Assembly (NCBI GenBank): GCA_947594425.1
Contig: CANQED010000001.1
Coordinates: 124,001 to 188,000 of the forward strand
Direction: 5' to 3'
From: an uncultured Ruminiclostridium sp.
Lineage (GTDB): Bacteria > Bacillota > Clostridia > Oscillospirales > Ruminococcaceae
DNA length: 64,000 bases
The translations under genes and the position numbers were made by a program. The notes under the pieces are model-generated. The model worked only from the letters and a program-made list of their open reading frames with translations. It was not told where the DNA came from and searched no databases. This document shows positions 32,051-40,478 of this stretch, piece after piece (within the stretch, counting starts at the first letter, position 1; each line of letters starts with the position of its first letter).

Positions 32051-32717
32051 ATCCCATAAGGCTTACCGCCTCTTTAGCGGCGTGCTGCTCCGCCTCTTTC
32101 TTGCTCTTGCCCTTTCCTACCCCGATAGGCTGGCCGTTTAATAATACCTCGGCGGTAAACACCTTGTCGTGCGCCTGCCCTATCTCGTCGGTTATCTTGT
32201 ATATTATCCGCTCCTCGGGATTTTGCTGTATTATCTCTTGGAGGAGGGTCTTATAATCCCCCGGCATATACGACCCGCCCGACAGCTTTTGTACGGGAGG
32301 GATAAACGACAGTATAAACGGCTTAGCGTGTTCCATACCGCCGTCAAGGTAAATTGCCGCTATCAGCGCCTCAAAGGCGTCCGCGAGTATAGAGCGCCTT
32401 TCTCTGCCGCCCGTGCTCTCCTCGCCCTTTCCGAGGTATATGTATTTGCCGAGGTCTATCTTTTTGGCGTACTCGTACAATGCGTTCTCGCATACGACCC
32501 CCGCGCGTATCTTGGTAAGTCTGCCCTCGGGCAGGTCGGTAAGGTTTTGAAACAGATACTCCGCCGCCACTATCCCCAAAACACTGTCGCCGAGAAATTC
32601 GAGTCTCTCGTTGCTCGGTATCCCTTTGCCGTTGGTGTAGGACGAATGGGTCAGCGCCTGATCTAATATCGCGGGGTCTTTAAACTCATACCCTATCTTT
32701 TCTTCAAGCTCAGTCAT
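32037..32717 (-). CDS. rnc: Ribonuclease III
   Basis: A 226-residue enzyme. The catalytic signature NERLEFLGDSVLGIVAAEYL spans about residues 37-56, and DAFEALIAAIYLDGG carries the second metal-binding acids. A double-stranded RNA-binding domain forms the last 70 residues (DYKTLLQEIIQQNP ... GKGKSKKEAEQHAAKEA). It processes rRNA precursors and structured RNA. It overlaps plsX by 8 bases. Confidence 0.97.
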   Translation of the reverse strand: MTELEEKIGYEFKDPAILDQALTHSSYTNGKGIPSNERLEFLGDSVLGIVAAEYLFQNLTDLPEGRLTKIRAGVVCENALYEYAKKIDLGKYIYLGKGEESTGGRERRSILADAFEALIAAIYLDGGMEHAKPFILSFIPPVQKLSGGSYMPGDYKTLLQEIIQQNPEERIIYKITDEIGQAHDKVFTAEVLLNGQPIGVGKGKSKKEAEQHAAKEAVSLMGYETD

Positions 32718-33708
32718 TTTCGTTTACGTTAAGCGTCCTCTCTATCTCGTTGATAACGTCCTTTTCCACAAACTCTTTCGCCTGACGAATAGCGTTTTTA
32801 AACGCGAGAGCGTCGGAGCTTCCGTGAGCTTTTATCACGGGCTTTGCCGTGCCGAGCAGGGGCGAGCCGCCCGTTTCGCGGTAGTCCATCTGCTTAGTAA
32901 GGCTGTTTATCCCGCCCTTAACGAGCAGGGCGGATATTTTGGTGCCGAGGTTTTTAAAGAACAGACGCTTTAACGCCTTTTTCATAAAGCTGCCCATGCC
33001 CTCTACTGTCTTAAGGTATATATTTCCCGTAAAGCCGTCGGTGACCACCACGTCCGCGCCGCCGAGCGCCGCGTCGCGAGCCTCGATATTGCCGATAAAG
33101 TTAAGCCCGCTCTCGCCCAAAAGCTTGTACGAGCCCTGCTCGAGCTCTCTGCCCTTTTCCTCCTCCGCGCCGACGTTTAACAGTCCGACACGCGGGCGGC
33201 TGACGTTCATAATTCTCTCCATATAGATACTGCCCATTACCGCAAACTGCTTTATCATCTCGGGGCGGCAGTCAAGATTTGCTCCCCCGTCGAGCAGTAT
33301 GTACATATTGTCGGTACCGGGGAGTATCGGCGCCATAGCGGGTCGCTTTACGCCCTTTATGCGCTTTACAGTAAGGGTGCCGCCCATGACCAGCGCCGCG
33401 GTGCTGCCCGCGCTTACCATAGCGTCGGCCTCTCCCGACGCGGCGAGCGCCAATGCCCTGCCCATAGAGCAGTCCTTTTTCTCCTTAAGTATCTGCTTTG
33501 GGTCGTCCTCTATCTCGATGACCCCGTCCGCGCCGACAAGCTCAATGCCGTCCTTAGGCAGCCCGAGCCGCTTAAAGCAGTCCTCAAGCTTGTATACGTC
33601 TCCGGTCAATGCGATATTTACCCCAAGCTCTTTTACGGCCTGTACCGCGCCCTTTACCACCTCGTCGGGGGCGTTGTCCCCGCCGAATGCGTCTACAGCT
33701 ATCTTCAC
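32710..33708 (-). CDS. plsX: Phosphate acyltransferase PlsX
   Basis: A 332-residue enzyme making acyl-phosphate from acyl-ACP for phospholipid synthesis. Motifs: KIAVDAFGGDNAP at the start, MVSAGSTAALVMGG, DGGANLDCRPEM, VVTDGFTGNIYLK and ETGGSPLLG. The start is GTG at 33708, overlapping the TGA stop of trmFO. Usually followed by fabD or acpP; here rnc follows directly. Confidence 0.96.
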   Translation of the reverse strand: MKIAVDAFGGDNAPDEVVKGAVQAVKELGVNIALTGDVYKLEDCFKRLGLPKDGIELVGADGVIEIEDDPKQILKEKKDCSMGRALALAASGEADAMVSAGSTAALVMGGTLTVKRIKGVKRPAMAPILPGTDNMYILLDGGANLDCRPEMIKQFAVMGSIYMERIMNVSRPRVGLLNVGAEEEKGRELEQGSYKLLGESGLNFIGNIEARDAALGGADVVVTDGFTGNIYLKTVEGMGSFMKKALKRLFFKNLGTKISALLVKGGINSLTKQMDYRETGGSPLLGTAKPVIKAHGSSDALAFKNAIRQAKEFVEKDVINEIERTLNVNEND

Positions 33709-35048
33709 ACTTCTCCATCCTTTCTTAAAGCGGGCAGCTTAGCCTCGCTTATCGCCGCTCTCAGCCGCTCAAGGCTATGCTCGGCAAGAGCGGTATAGCG
33801 CTGCCGCTTATCCTTTATTTTTAACTCCGACTTAGGGAGCAAGCCCATGCTCGCCCCCATCGGCTGAAAATTCTTGTTCTCGCTGCTGACGTGCTTTGAC
33901 AGCGCGTACAGCATTGTCCCCTCGGGCGGGATAAATTCTTTTTCACCCAATAGCCTGCTTGCAAGATTAATCCCCGCGATAATGCCCGACGCGGCGCTCT
34001 CGACATAGCCCTCTACGCCCGTTATCTGCCCCGCGAAATATATATTATCGCTGTCCTTTAGTCTGTATGTCATATCGAGCAGCAGCGGCGAATTTAAAAA
34101 GGTATTTCTGTGCATAACGCCGTACCGCACGAACTCGGCGTTCTCGAGCCCGGGTATCATAGAGAATACCCGCTTTTGCTCCGCAAACTTGAGATTAGTC
34201 TGAAAGCCGACGAGGTTATACATCGTGCCCTCGTTGTTCTCTTTTCTCAGCTGCACGGCGGCATACGGCCTTTTGCCCGTCCTCGGGTCGACAAGTCCGA
34301 CCGGCTTCATACAGCCGTATCTGAGGCTGTCGCGCCCGCGCTTTGCTAGTACCTCTACGGGCATACAGCCCTCGTATACCTTTAGTCCCGCGCTTTCTTC
34401 GGGGCGGTCAAATTCGTGTAAGGGCGCGCTCTCGGCGTTTATGAGCGCGGTGTAAAAGCTCTCGTACTCGTCAAAGTTCATCGGGCAGTTGATATAATCC
34501 GCGCCGCCCTTGTCGTACCTCGCGGCAAAAAACGCCTTATCCATATCCACGCTGTCAAAGGTCACTATCGGCGCCGCCGCGTCATAAAAACTCAGCGTAT
34601 CGCCGCACCTAAGGCGTATCGCCTCGGCAAATGTGTCCGAGGTCAGCGGTCCTGTCGCTATTATCGTATTTTCAGCGGGGAAAGCGGTGACCTCGCCGCT
34701 TTCTGCCTTAATAAGCGGGTGCGCTTTTATCAGCCTTGTCACCTCGTCGGAGAACAGTTTTCTGTCCACCGCGAGCGCTCCGCCCGCGTCTACCCTTGTC
34801 CTCTCTGCGGCTGCCATAGTCACCGAGTTAAGATAACGCATCTCTTCTTTAAGCAAGCCGCACGCGCTGCTTATATCGGCGGCCTTTAGCGAATTAGAGC
34901 AGACAAGCTCGGCGTAACCCTCATACTTATGCGCGGGAGAAAACTTAACGGGTTTCATCTCCTTAAGCGTCACCTCTACGCCCGCATTGGCGAGCTGCCA
35001 CGCAGCCTCGACGCCCGCAAGCCCCGCGCCTATCACATCAGCCGTCAA
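33705..35048 (-). CDS. trmFO: tRNA uracil-54 methyltransferase (FAD/folate dependent), TrmFO
   Basis: A 447-residue flavoprotein that makes m5U54 in tRNA using methylenetetrahydrofolate. Rossmann motif: VIGAGLAGVEAAWQLA. Further family motifs: YAELVCSNSLKA, LLKEEMRYLNS, FFAARYDKGGADYINCPM and AGQITGVEGYVESAASG. The start chosen is TTG at 35048: it has GGAGG 7 bases upstream and gives the usual N-terminus, whereas an upstream in-frame start at 35072 adds eight unrelated residues. It overlaps topA by 11 bases, the standard topA-trmFO pairing. Confidence 0.95.
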   Translation of the reverse strand: MTADVIGAGLAGVEAAWQLANAGVEVTLKEMKPVKFSPAHKYEGYAELVCSNSLKAADISSACGLLKEEMRYLNSVTMAAAERTRVDAGGALAVDRKLFSDEVTRLIKAHPLIKAESGEVTAFPAENTIIATGPLTSDTFAEAIRLRCGDTLSFYDAAAPIVTFDSVDMDKAFFAARYDKGGADYINCPMNFDEYESFYTALINAESAPLHEFDRPEESAGLKVYEGCMPVEVLAKRGRDSLRYGCMKPVGLVDPRTGKRPYAAVQLRKENNEGTMYNLVGFQTNLKFAEQKRVFSMIPGLENAEFVRYGVMHRNTFLNSPLLLDMTYRLKDSDNIYFAGQITGVEGYVESAASGIIAGINLASRLLGEKEFIPPEGTMLYALSKHVSSENKNFQPMGASMGLLPKSELKIKDKRQRYTALAEHSLERLRAAISEAKLPALRKDGEV

Positions 35049-37131
35049 CCTTATCCTCCGCGTCGCGGACATATCCGCAGCCCTCCTTGGCGCAGTAGAC
35101 CTGCCCGCTCTTGCCCGACTTTTTGAAAAGCGTCGCGCCGCACTTAGGACAAACGTCCGACAGCGGGGTGTCCCACGTCATATAGTTGCAGTCCTTATAA
35201 TTTTCACAGCCGTAAAAAGGCTTTCCTTTTTTAGAGCGCTTTGCGAGCATTTTGCCCCCGCATTTAGGACAGGTGCCGCCCGACTCGTTTACTATGCGCT
35301 TTGTATTCTTGCACTCGGGAAAGCCCGAGCAGCCGAGAAACTTGCCGTACGGTCCTATCTTAATTACCATGGGCTTGCCGCATTTTTCGCATACGATATC
35401 GGTAGGCTCGTCGGGGATCTTTACGCGCTTGCCCTCCATATCCTTTTCCGCCTTATCGAGCGTCTTTTCAAAGCCTGTGTAAAAGCTGCGCAGAACTTCC
35501 ACCCACTCGGCCTTTCCCGCCTCTATCTTATCAAGGTCGGTCTCCATCTGCGCGGTAAAATGCGCGTCTACTATCCTGTCAAAGTGCTCTTTCATAAGCT
35601 CTGTGGTGACGAGCCCGAGCGATGTGGGCTTTAGCTGCTTGCCCTCGCGCTCGACATAATGGCGGTCAAGAATGGTCGCTATCGTCGGCGCGTAGGTAGA
35701 CGGTCTGCCTATGCCGTTCTCTTCGAGGGTCTTGATAAGGCTCGCCTCGGTAAAGCGGGGCGGCGGCTGAGTAAAATGCTGATTGCCCGAAAGCTCCTTT
35801 ACCGTAAGCTTTTCTCCCACAGTAAGCGGCGGCAATGCGCCGCCCTCCTGCTCCTCGGTGTCTAAGCTCTCCTCATACAGCACCGTAAACCCGTCGAATT
35901 TTACCGTGTATCCGCTCGCCTTAAATAAGCAGCCCGCGCAGTCTATATCGACCGACTTAGTGTCGAGCAAAGCGTTTTCCATCTGGCTTGCCATAAAGCG
36001 CTCCCATATCAGCTTATACAGCTTATACTGGTCGCTTGTAAGCGAGCCCTTTACCTTATCGGGGGTAAGGGTAATAATAGACGGTCTTATCGCCTCGTGT
36101 GCGTCTTGGGCGTTGCTGCGCGAACGGTACGTCCTCGGCTTTGCGGGGAGGTACTGCTTGCCGTAGGTCTGCTCGATAAGCTGCGCGGCGGCGGTCTTAG
36201 CCTCGTCGGATATGCGCAGGCTGTCCGTTCTCATATAGGTTATCAGTCCGACCGCGCCCATTTCGGGCACCTCTACGCCCTCGTACAGCTCCTGCGCCGC
36301 GCGCATTGTTCTGCGGGCGTTAAAGGACAGCTTTCTTGACGCCTCCTGCTGTAATGTCGATGTGGTAAAGGGCGGCGCGGGGGATTTTTTCCTTGTAGAG
36401 CGCTTAATCGAGGATATGACAAATTCCCCGTCCTGCAGGCGCTCTAACACCTTATCGGTCGCCTCTTTATTGTCACTTTTAAATTTTTCGCCGTCGACGG
36501 AGGCGAGCTTAGCGGGAAAGGCGCGGCGGCTCTTCGACGAGAGCAGCTTAGCGTCTATGCTCCAGTATTCCTGCGGCTTAAACTCTTCTATCTCCTTTTC
36601 GCGGTCGACTATCAGCCGTACGGTCACCGACTGCACGCGTCCCGCAGATAATCCCCTGCGTACCTTTTTCCATAAAAACGGGCTCAGCTTATACCCGACT
36701 ATGCGGTCTAATATCCTGCGCGCCTGCTGGGCGTTTATCAGATCCATATCGAGCACTCTCGGGTGGCTCATGCCCTCGGTCACCCCGCTGCGGGTTATCT
36801 CGCTGAACGTGACGCGCACGGGATCGTTTTCGCTTATGCCGAGGATATGCGCAAGATGCCACGATATAGCCTCTCCCTCCCTATCCGGGTCGGTCGCGAG
36901 GTATACCGTGTCCGCCTTTTTCGCGGCGGCTTTAAGCTCGCGTATAAGCGCGGATTTTTCCTTTTTATTCTCGTACAGCGGCGCAAAATCGTGCTCTACG
37001 TCCACTCCGAGCTTGGATTTGGGCAGGTCTCTTATATGACCCACCGACGCGAGCACCGAATAATTCTTGCCGAGATATTTGCCTATCGTTTTCGCCTTTG
37101 CGGGCGACTCGACTATTACAAGATCAGACAT
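35038..37131 (-). CDS. topA: DNA topoisomerase I
   Basis: A 697-residue type IA topoisomerase. It has a Toprim domain (LVIVESPAKAKTIGKYLG; TDPDREGEAISWHL), the active-site Tyr at about residue 299 (VGLITYMRTDS), and Cys4 zinc ribbons at the C-terminus (CEKCGKPM...CSGFPEC; CPKCGGKM...CENYKDC; CPKCGATL...CAKEGC). It relaxes negative supercoils. The start is ATG at 37131; a TTG one codon upstream is also possible. AAAGGG is the ribosome binding site. Confidence 0.97.
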   Translation of the reverse strand: MSDLVIVESPAKAKTIGKYLGKNYSVLASVGHIRDLPKSKLGVDVEHDFAPLYENKKEKSALIRELKAAAKKADTVYLATDPDREGEAISWHLAHILGISENDPVRVTFSEITRSGVTEGMSHPRVLDMDLINAQQARRILDRIVGYKLSPFLWKKVRRGLSAGRVQSVTVRLIVDREKEIEEFKPQEYWSIDAKLLSSKSRRAFPAKLASVDGEKFKSDNKEATDKVLERLQDGEFVISSIKRSTRKKSPAPPFTTSTLQQEASRKLSFNARRTMRAAQELYEGVEVPEMGAVGLITYMRTDSLRISDEAKTAAAQLIEQTYGKQYLPAKPRTYRSRSNAQDAHEAIRPSIITLTPDKVKGSLTSDQYKLYKLIWERFMASQMENALLDTKSVDIDCAGCLFKASGYTVKFDGFTVLYEESLDTEEQEGGALPPLTVGEKLTVKELSGNQHFTQPPPRFTEASLIKTLEENGIGRPSTYAPTIATILDRHYVEREGKQLKPTSLGLVTTELMKEHFDRIVDAHFTAQMETDLDKIEAGKAEWVEVLRSFYTGFEKTLDKAEKDMEGKRVKIPDEPTDIVCEKCGKPMVIKIGPYGKFLGCSGFPECKNTKRIVNESGGTCPKCGGKMLAKRSKKGKPFYGCENYKDCNYMTWDTPLSDVCPKCGATLFKKSGKSGQVYCAKEGCGYVRDAEDKVDG

Positions 37132-37156
37132 CAAATTTCCCTTTCTTTTATCTATA

Positions 37157-37939
37157 TTATCTATTTTTATTCATTTCCCACGATATTATCGCCGCGGCTA
37201 CCGACGCGTTAAGGCTCTCCGCCGAGCGCATAGGTATATATATCTTTTCGCCGCACATATTGACGGTGTCTTTAGATAAGCCGTTGCCCTCGTTTCCGAT
37301 AAATACCGCCGACTTTTCGGCAAATTGCGCATTGCCGAGCGGTCTTGCCGTACTGTCGAGCACCGCCGCATAGAGCGTAAAGCCCGCCTCGGCGAGTACC
37401 TTAGCGGCGTTCTCGGGGGTATCGACAAACACCGGCACTCTGAAAAGCGAGCCCATTGTCGAGCGCACGGTCTTAGGCGCGTATATATCCGCGCAGTCGG
37501 GCGACATTATCACCCCGTCTATGCCGAGCGCGTCGCAGGTGCGTATCACCGTACCGATGTTTCCGCTGTCCTGCAAATGCTCGAGGTAGAGTAAACGGCT
37601 CATATTATATATTGTACTTAAATTTAAGATTTTGTCAAGATACCTAACGGTAATAAAAATTCCCTGAGGGGTCTTTGTGTCGGAAATATATTCGGCTATA
37701 TCCTCGGATATGACCGCCGCATTAAATTTTTCTTTCAAAAGCGCGACGGTGTCAGGGTATTTTTGCATCGCCCTCACGGTATAAAACGCAAGGTCGCCCG
37801 CGTCGGCGCAGCTCAGCGCCTCTCTTGTAAGGCGCTCTCCCTCGGCAACGAACATTTTCGCCTCGCGCCGAGCCTTTTTATCCTGAGATAACAGCCGATA
37901 GCGCTTTATCAGGGGATTGCTCCTTGAAGTTATTTCCAT
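37157..37939 (-). CDS. TrmH/SpoU-family RNA 2'-O-methyltransferase
   Basis: A 260-residue SPOUT methyltransferase. Its N-terminal substrate-binding domain is marked ITSRSNPLIKRYRLLSQDKK. The knotted catalytic domain has HLQDSGNIGTVIRTCDALGI (motif 1), FIGNEGNGLSKD (motif 2) and IPMRSAESLNASVAAAI (motif 3). The target nucleotide in rRNA or tRNA cannot be told. ATG at 37939 is preceded by AAAGGCGGTG, the same ribosome binding site form as infC. It appears to head the minus-strand cluster down to 22923. Confidence 0.93.
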   Translation of the reverse strand: MEITSRSNPLIKRYRLLSQDKKARREAKMFVAEGERLTREALSCADAGDLAFYTVRAMQKYPDTVALLKEKFNAAVISEDIAEYISDTKTPQGIFITVRYLDKILNLSTIYNMSRLLYLEHLQDSGNIGTVIRTCDALGIDGVIMSPDCADIYAPKTVRSTMGSLFRVPVFVDTPENAAKVLAEAGFTLYAAVLDSTARPLGNAQFAEKSAVFIGNEGNGLSKDTVNMCGEKIYIPMRSAESLNASVAAAIISWEMNKNR

Positions 37940-37966
37940 ATTATCACCGCCTTTATTTTTGCGTGC

Positions 37967-37995
37967 TTGACATCGGCACGTTTATATGATAAAAT
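37967..37995 (+). promoter_or_regulatory. Promoter of the unknown membrane protein gene
   Basis: TTGACA (37967-37972), 17 bases, TAAAAT (37990-37995). It overlaps the upstream region of the divergent TrmH gene, whose own promoter is probably near 37982-38010 (TTGTCC, 16 bases, TATAAA on the minus strand). Confidence 0.7.
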
Positions 37996-38028
37996 TGCCA
38001 TAGGACAAAAATATGAAAGGATACCGAT

Positions 38029-38937
38029 ATGGCATTTTCTGAGCTTTCTTTTATTGAAAACGAAACGGGGCTTACCTTTAACGAGGAGTTCAATATTCTC
38101 GGAGGAGAAATGAACGGCGTGCCCGTCGCTGTTTTTGATAATTACACCCGCCATCGCTTTGATATAGTTTTCGGCGCGGAGGTCGGGGACAAGGTACTGC
38201 CCGATATAATGTCGCTCACCTCGCCTTTTCCGAAAAAGACCGTACTCGGAATAGAAAAAGAGGACGGCTGCGTCAGGGTGTTCTGCAAGGACTATCAGCT
38301 GTCGCAGGAACGTCTGCCGCTGCTGATAACCTTTTTAAAGCGCGCCACCGAGCTTATCGCCAAGAAAAAGCCGAGGCTTAAAGATCTCGATTATGACAAA
38401 ATACACGCGCTGTCGGTGTATATGGTGCTCACCCGCCGCGACAACAGCATAAAGACCTCTAAAAAGAAAAAGGGCAAAAAAGTTACAAAGGAAAGCGCGC
38501 TTATTCTTATAAAGGGCATACTCGGCGGTCTGCTCGGGCTTATCATAGGGTGCAGCATATTCACCGTGTTTATTATGCTGAATAATATAGTCGGCTGGTT
38601 CGGCGGACTTATTATGTCTGCGGCGGTCATTTCGCTGTATACGGTGTTCTCGCGGCGACTCAAGACCCCCGACGTTATCATCTGCGGGATAATGTGCATA
38701 ATCGGCTGGCTTTTCTCAAACACATTCGCCTATCTGTTCAAGATATTCTTATCCGAGCAGGAAAACGGGCTCAATATCTTCGGGATAATCAACAATTTCG
38801 GATATTACGCCTCTAAGTATTCCGAGCTTACGCTCGGATATTCAAACCTGCTGACCGTGACCTTTATATTCGTGTTCGCGGGTACGGTAGGCAGCTGTAT
38901 ATTCTACTTTAGATATCACAAGAGCGATATGTATTAA
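38029..38937 (+). CDS. Polytopic membrane protein, unknown
   Basis: A 302-residue protein. The first 115 residues form a soluble domain (LTFNEEFNILGGEMNGVPVA; RHRFDIVFGAEVGD) that recalls small galactose-binding-like or DUF domains but is not recognised. A Lys-rich linker (KTSKKKKGKKVTKES) precedes five or six membrane helices from about residue 155 on. ATG at 38029 follows AAAGGA and a bidirectional terminator follows the stop. It is a single-gene unit on the opposite strand from its neighbours. Function unknown. Confidence 0.75.
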   Translation: MAFSELSFIENETGLTFNEEFNILGGEMNGVPVAVFDNYTRHRFDIVFGAEVGDKVLPDIMSLTSPFPKKTVLGIEKEDGCVRVFCKDYQLSQERLPLLITFLKRATELIAKKKPRLKDLDYDKIHALSVYMVLTRRDNSIKTSKKKKGKKVTKESALILIKGILGGLLGLIIGCSIFTVFIMLNNIVGWFGGLIMSAAVISLYTVFSRRLKTPDVIICGIMCIIGWLFSNTFAYLFKIFLSEQENGLNIFGIINNFGYYASKYSELTLGYSNLLTVTFIFVFAGTVGSCIFYFRYHKSDMY

Positions 38938-38955
38938 ACCCTTTTACAAAATTTC

Positions 38956-38983
38956 ACTCCCGCACGCGTATGCGTGCGGGAGT
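38956..38983. terminator. Bidirectional terminator between the membrane protein and rplT
   Basis: A 12-bp perfect stem (ACTCCCGCACGC with its complement, loop GTAT), with ATTTT on the plus side and a T-containing tract on the minus side. Confidence 0.85.
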
Positions 38984-38993
38984 ATTTTAATTC

Positions 38994-39347
38994 TTAAAGC
39001 GCTGCCTTTGCCTTTTCGGTAAGGGCGGTGAAGGCCGCGGGGTCGCTTATAGCGATCTCGGACAGCATTTTTCTGTTAAGACCGATACCTGCCTTTTTGA
39101 GCCCGTTGATAAAGGTGGAATAGTTCATTCCGTTGAGCTTGCAGGCGGCGGATATTCTCGTTATCCAAAGACGTCTGAAATCTCTTTTCTTAAGTCTTCT
39201 GCTTATATAAGCGTACTGACCCGACTTCATTACGGCGTTCTTCGCCGATTTGAACAGCTTGCTCTTGCTGCCCCAATAGCCCTTAGCTAACTTTAATGTT
39301 TTATTTCTTCTCTTGCGTGTCGCAAGTGCGCCTTTAATTCTCGCCAT
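38994..39347 (-). CDS. rplT: 50S ribosomal protein L20
   Basis: A 117-residue L20 of normal length: [38 protein letters not shown] and [20 protein letters not shown]. Besides its role in 50S assembly, L20 represses the infC operon in Firmicutes by binding its leader RNA; the leader upstream of infC here fits that. Last gene of infC-rpmI-rplT. Confidence 0.98.
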   Translation of the reverse strand: MARIKGALATRKRRNKTLKLAKGYWGSKSKLFKSAKNAVMKSGQYAYISRRLKKRDFRRLWITRISAACKLNGMNYSTFINGLKKAGIGLNRKMLSEIAISDPAAFTALTEKAKAAL

Positions 39348-39396
39348 CTTTGTGTCCTCCTTAAAATATTGCGTCTGTCAAACAGCCGCTTTGGTC

Positions 39397-39600
39397 TTAT
39401 TTATACGGTATGAGTGCCTTAACCTCTGCAACATTCGTCTTGTCGCAATATCCTGCTACGCGGTTGATGCGTTTCCTCTTAGTCGCCTTTTGCGTAAGTC
39501 TGTGGCGGCGGTTGGTCTTTTGATACTTGACCTTGCCGTTCTTGGAGATGTTAAAACGCTTTTTTGCGCCGCTGTGGGTCTTGATCTTGTATTGTGCCAT
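39397..39600 (-). CDS. rpmI: 50S ribosomal protein L35
   Basis: A 67-residue L35: [20 protein letters not shown] and a closing NKTNV-like [16 protein letters not shown]. It starts 3 bases after the infC stop, with AAGGAGG inside infC, and lies 49 bases before rplT. Confidence 0.97.
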   Translation of the reverse strand: MAQYKIKTHSGAKKRFNISKNGKVKYQKTNRRHRLTQKATKRKRINRVAGYCDKTNVAEVKALIPYK

Positions 39601-39603
39601 TTT

Positions 39604-40185
39604 TTAGTCCTCCTTATTTTGCTTTTCCGAAGTAGTTTCGGAAGCTTTCTTTGCCTTCTTGCCGGCAGGCGCCGCCTTTGGCGATACGACCGTCATATAA
39701 TTCTTGCCCTCGAGCTTTGCGGGTTTGTCGGCAGAGCCGTACTCAGCGACCGCGTCAAGAAATCTTCTCATCAGATCCTCGCATAAGTTCATATGCGACA
39801 GCTCGCGCGCGCGTCTAAAGCGTATCTTTATGCGCACCTTGTCGCCGTTGTTAAGGAATTTGACAGCGTGGTTGAGCTTGGTATTGAAATCGTTGGTGTC
39901 GATATTCAGCGACATCTGGATCTCTTTTATCTCCGCCTGCTTTTGATTTTTTCTCGCCTCTTTGTCGCGCTTTGACTGCTCAAAGCGATACTTGCCGTAG
40001 TCCATAATGCGGCACACAGGCGGCTTTGCCTGCGGGGCGATAAGTACCAAGTCAAGATCCTCTTTCTCGGCTATCTCGAGCGCCTCGGCAGATGACATAA
40101 TACCCAACTGCTCGTTGTCCCTGCCTATCACGCGGACCTCTTTTTCGTTAATTTCTTCGTTGATGAGCTGTTCCTTTGTGCTGAT
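39604..40185 (-). CDS. infC: Translation initiation factor IF-3 (AUC start)
   Basis: A 193-residue IF-3: LINEEINEKEVRVIGRDNEQ, APQAKPPVCRIMDYGKYRFE in the N domain, and VKFLNNGDKVRIKIRFRGRE-type sequence (here RIKIRFRRARELSHMN) in the C domain. The C-terminal tail is Lys-rich. No ATG fits. The start proposed is ATC at 40185, six bases after AAAGGCGGTG, which matches the anti-Shine-Dalgarno at nine of ten bases. The GTG at 40194 lies inside that site and is too close. IF-3 genes classically use AUU/AUC for autoregulation. First gene of the operon. Confidence 0.94.
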   Translation of the reverse strand: MSTKEQLINEEINEKEVRVIGRDNEQLGIMSSAEALEIAEKEDLDLVLIAPQAKPPVCRIMDYGKYRFEQSKRDKEARKNQKQAEIKEIQMSLNIDTNDFNTKLNHAVKFLNNGDKVRIKIRFRRARELSHMNLCEDLMRRFLDAVAEYGSADKPAKLEGKNYMTVVSPKAAPAGKKAKKASETTSEKQNKED

Positions 40186-40194
40186 CGTAAGCAC

Positions 40195-40424
40195 CGCCTT
40201 TCTGAAAACAAAAAGCTTATGCAAAACAAAAGCGCGAAAGCATAAAACTCCCACGCATAAAGTCCTCGGCAATATGCCGAAAAAATATACCGTACCTCAC
40301 TTGCTGCCCTTAAGGCGCGACTTGCCGCCACTTATGTGCGACCTGCTGCTGATATGAACGACTTGCTGCCGCTTAAGGCGCGTGTGGGTGAGAGTTCTTC
40401 TCTGCTTTTGTTATGCAACTGTAC
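40195..40424 (-). ncRNA. infC operon leader (L20-type autoregulatory RNA, candidate)
   Basis: About 230 bases of leader RNA. The 5' part carries ACTCTCACCCACACGC, which can pair with GCGTGGGAGT (about 40247-40256), followed by TTTT. This long-range terminator-like pairing is the hallmark of L20-responsive infC leaders in Firmicutes. Between the arms lie four tandem repeats of about 21 bases (40297-40380). The assignment rests on position and pairing, not a covariance search. Confidence 0.65.
40297..40380 (-). repeat. Four tandem ~21-base repeats in the infC leader
   Basis: Units at 40297-40317, 40318-40338, 40339-40358 and 40359-40380. On the RNA strand each ends with GCRGCARGUCG or a close variant; three of the four carry a short CGC/GCG or CAC/GUG hairpin before it. 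Confidence 0.75.
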
Positions 40425-40430
40425 CGTATT

Positions 40431-40459
40431 ATTGTAACACGGACTTAATAAAATGTCAA
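40431..40459 (-). promoter_or_regulatory. Promoter of infC-rpmI-rplT
   Basis: On the minus strand TTGACA (40454-40459), 17 bases, TACAAT (40431-40436). Confidence 0.85.
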
Positions 40460-40478
40460 TAGGTTTTTGAAAAAATTT

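Noticed and set aside
34987-35634. Long plus-strand frames within topA, smc, galE and other minus-strand genes
   Set aside because: They are antisense shadows favoured by the codon bias; none has a ribosome binding site with a recognisable protein.
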